Source: Syntrophaceae bacterium
Lineage (GTDB): Bacteria > Desulfobacterota > Syntrophia > Syntrophales > Smithellaceae
DNA: 64,000 nt
Assembly: GCA_009773315.1 (NCBI GenBank)
Contig: WRPE01000002.1
Span: forward strand, 43,014-107,013
Direction of reading: 5' to 3'
The notes beneath the pieces are model-generated. The model had not been told where the DNA came from. It was given only the letters and a program-made list of their open reading frames with translations, and made no database searches. Of this stretch, positions 62,412 to 64,000 are shown piece after piece. Position numbers and translations under genes: made by a program. How positions within the stretch are numbered: position 1 is the first letter of the stretch; each line of letters opens with the position of its first letter.

Positions 62412-62516
62412 AAACACCCGCCCCGCATGAAGTAACTTAATTTCTTAAGGGCGTTGTCATTGGTCCCCCAGGAATTCCCGCCGGAATTCCGAGGTAATAT
62501 AAATCTATTCCCTTTA

Positions 62517-63857
62517 TTACTCTTGTTGCCTCCTCACGAACACAAAGTCTCCACCTTCATCGCCTGCCTCACTGATTGCTCCGTACAACGGCATCTGGTT
62601 ATTCGGTGAGTTATTGATCACGGCCTCCTTGAAGCTGACGAAGAGTTTTTGAGCATCCAAGTAATTTTCCTTGTTTTCACGTAACCTCTTTGCCAAATAC
62701 TCTACAAAGACACTCCGATCTGGCACGGTCTTGAGCGAACCGCTTGTGATCGCCTTGCGACTCTGCATCTCGTAAATTTTTTCAATGGAGGCATTGGGGC
62801 TGGTAAAGGCTTCCCTTACCTTGAATATTCCACCTGAGAAACATGCGTCGGCAACAAGAAGTACGTGTTTAGCCTTAAGTGCGCGGATATAATTGCGTAT
62901 TGTGCTGTTAGGTATCCAGTCAGTTGGATTATTTATTCCACTTGCATCTCTCGGCAACCAGTATCCCTCTTTCATATCATCCATCCAGACGCCATGTCCT
63001 GCATAAAATATTAATAGGTTGTCGTTTTCTGAAAGTTTTTTGCGCAGATCATTGAATGTTGTTCCAATGGTCTTTCTATCCGGGTTTTTTAAGAAAACAA
63101 TATTTTTATCGTCAAAAGTGTAGCGTTTGATCAGAATATTTTTGATTGCAATAGCATCCGCAATCGGGTGATCCAGATTATTGATCTCCCTGCTGGAGTA
63201 ATCTTGCACGGCAATTATGAGTGCATGGTATTTGCCGGTGTTAATTGTTACCGTTGCTACAGGTTTCTTGATTTCTATATCCGGCTTTTGTACAACTTTT
63301 ACAATCTCCCGTGTTATTGAAAAAGTCCTTGTAATTGATTTACGCTGGGTGTCCGTGGCAGAAACAGTAATTTGATTTTTTCCAGGCACCAGCAAAACCT
63401 CAGACGAAAATTGCCCTTGATCATCAAGAGCCGCCTGTTGGCCATTAACAAGGACTTCTGCTACACCACTGCCACCTGTCGCGACACCTGTTATGGCGAG
63501 GGTTGAAGATTTTAAGACTACTTTCAAGCCTCTATCAATCTCAGGTGATGTAATTGAAATGGAAATAGGTTGATCTGTTTTTATTTCCGGGGACGGGACT
63601 GACGTAGTTGGAGGTTGTATGACCGGCACAGGAGTTGAATGCGCTTGTGTCGGTTGAAACGATTTTAAGTCAAAATGAACTTCTCGATCACTATGTGTAT
63701 CATTTCTATAAGCTACTTCTGAATCTTCATGTCCAGCAAGAGTCATTTTATAATATTCCGCTGCCCAATTACTTTTCCCAGAGGGTAATGACATTGTACA
63801 TGGAGTTATGCAATTCAGAGGTTTTAAGGAATCTTGTGAAGGCCCAGCGTAAACCAA
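62517..63857 (-). CDS. Periplasmic caspase-like (C14) protein with PEGA-like and Ig-like domains; 5' end unclear
   Basis: The visible frame from a TTG at 63857 gives 446 residues. The catalytic dyad of the caspase fold is H288 (IFYAGHGVW) and C339 (VADACFSGG). Residues 1-60 resemble a PEGA-type domain (PCTMSLPSGKSNWAAEYYK), and 110-185 a beta-sandwich. Similarity to a PEGA-like start continues upstream of the TTG (AIFTSTPSGALVYAG) to base 63920, then an in-frame TGA at 63923-63921 ends it, and no ATG is available in between. So the original gene was probably longer with a signal peptide, and a mutation or the missing upstream sequence obscures it. Bacterial orthocaspases take part in stress proteolysis or defence; the role here is unknown. 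Confidence 0.8.
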   Translation of the reverse strand: MVYAGPSQDSLKPLNCITPCTMSLPSGKSNWAAEYYKMTLAGHEDSEVAYRNDTHSDREVHFDLKSFQPTQAHSTPVPVIQPPTTSVPSPEIKTDQPISISITSPEIDRGLKVVLKSSTLAITGVATGGSGVAEVLVNGQQAALDDQGQFSSEVLLVPGKNQITVSATDTQRKSITRTFSITREIVKVVQKPDIEIKKPVATVTINTGKYHALIIAVQDYSSREINNLDHPIADAIAIKNILIKRYTFDDKNIVFLKNPDRKTIGTTFNDLRKKLSENDNLLIFYAGHGVWMDDMKEGYWLPRDASGINNPTDWIPNSTIRNYIRALKAKHVLLVADACFSGGIFKVREAFTSPNASIEKIYEMQSRKAITSGSLKTVPDRSVFVEYLAKRLRENKENYLDAQKLFVSFKEAVINNSPNNQMPLYGAISEAGDEGGDFVFVRRQQE

Positions 63858-64000
63858 TGCACCAGAGGGTGTGGAGGTAAATATTGCTTTAATGGGTTCA
63901 TTATGAACCCCTCCCCATTGTCAAGACAAAAAATATACAAAGTTAAGGTGTGTTCAATAAGCCTGCACGTTGTTTAAAAAATCCTTTTCCCTTTACTCAT

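Noticed and set aside
62471-62490. GGAATTCC repeated around CGCC between the MaoC and caspase-like genes.
   Set aside because: It could be a terminator or dispersed palindrome, but the stem is imperfect and there is no T run, so no function is assigned.

Overview
The window is a chromosomal segment of an anaerobic bacterium, most likely a deltaproteobacterial syntroph of the Syntrophus/Smithella type. That placement is inference from gene content. The segment carries a glutaryl-CoA dehydrogenase-like gene next to a Na+-pumping glutaconyl-CoA decarboxylase, several CoA-transferases, enoyl-CoA hydratases and a thiolase. It also has an ADP-forming acyl-CoA synthetase split into two genes, a B12-dependent methylmalonyl-CoA mutase, and 2-hydroxyacyl-CoA dehydratase/benzoyl-CoA reductase-type proteins with their ATP-dependent activase. 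No rRNA, tRNA, CRISPR array or complete insertion sequence was found.

Layout. 0-6.7 kb: tail of a PHP-domain gene, then a minus-strand type III restriction-modification operon (mod, a KilA-N gene, res). The mod gene is interrupted in frame by a DUF559 nuclease module with inverted-repeat ends. 6.9-9.9 kb: a minus-strand enoyl-CoA hydratase, SMP-30 and thiolase group. 9.9-14.8 kb: a disturbed area with plsC, two CoA-transferases and three gene remnants (old-yellow-enzyme type, acyl-CoA dehydrogenase tail, gcdD copy). 14.8-19.7 kb: acd-gcdA-gcdC-gcdD-gcdB, which should oxidise glutaryl-CoA to glutaconyl-CoA and decarboxylate it to crotonyl-CoA while exporting Na+. 19.7-26.6 kb: a short acyl-CoA dehydrogenase, a MATE exporter with a divergent HxlR regulator, a BrkB membrane protein, a catalytically altered crotonase-family gene, an iron-sulfur flavoprotein and small genes. 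26.8-36.4 kb: a truncated phosphoesterase, an M15-like secreted protein, a VWA/MoxR pair, a 1412-residue PEP/pyruvate-binding protein and an unusual GAPDH convergent with it. 36.7-41.6 kb: divergent alpha and beta subunits of an ADP-forming acyl-CoA synthetase and methylmalonyl-CoA mutase. 41.7-50.4 kb: a DUF4239 membrane protein, a hydrolase, a pyruvoyl arginine decarboxylase, a cyclic-nucleotide-binding protein, an NlpC/P60 lipoprotein, truA, mgtE, and amt-glnK behind a sigma-54 promoter. 50.7-54.8 kb: the dehydratase pair, its activase and a zinc-ribbon protein. 55-64 kb: a thioesterase, a FeoA-FeoB fusion, a DUF2156 protein, a YgjP-type metalloprotease, a secreted protein made of two near-identical repeats, a cupin, a DUF4143 ATPase behind an unusual hairpin-overlapped promoter, a MaoC hydratase and a periplasmic caspase-like protein.

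Functionally, most metabolic genes handle CoA thioesters: activation, CoA transfer, dehydrogenation, hydration, thiolysis, Na+-coupled decarboxylation and ATP recovery. Against this background the novelty lies in the nuclease module inside the type III methyltransferase, the cluster of duplicated gene fossils around the glutaryl-CoA locus, the tandem-repeat secreted protein, and the promoter/Shine-Dalgarno hairpin before the DUF4143 gene.
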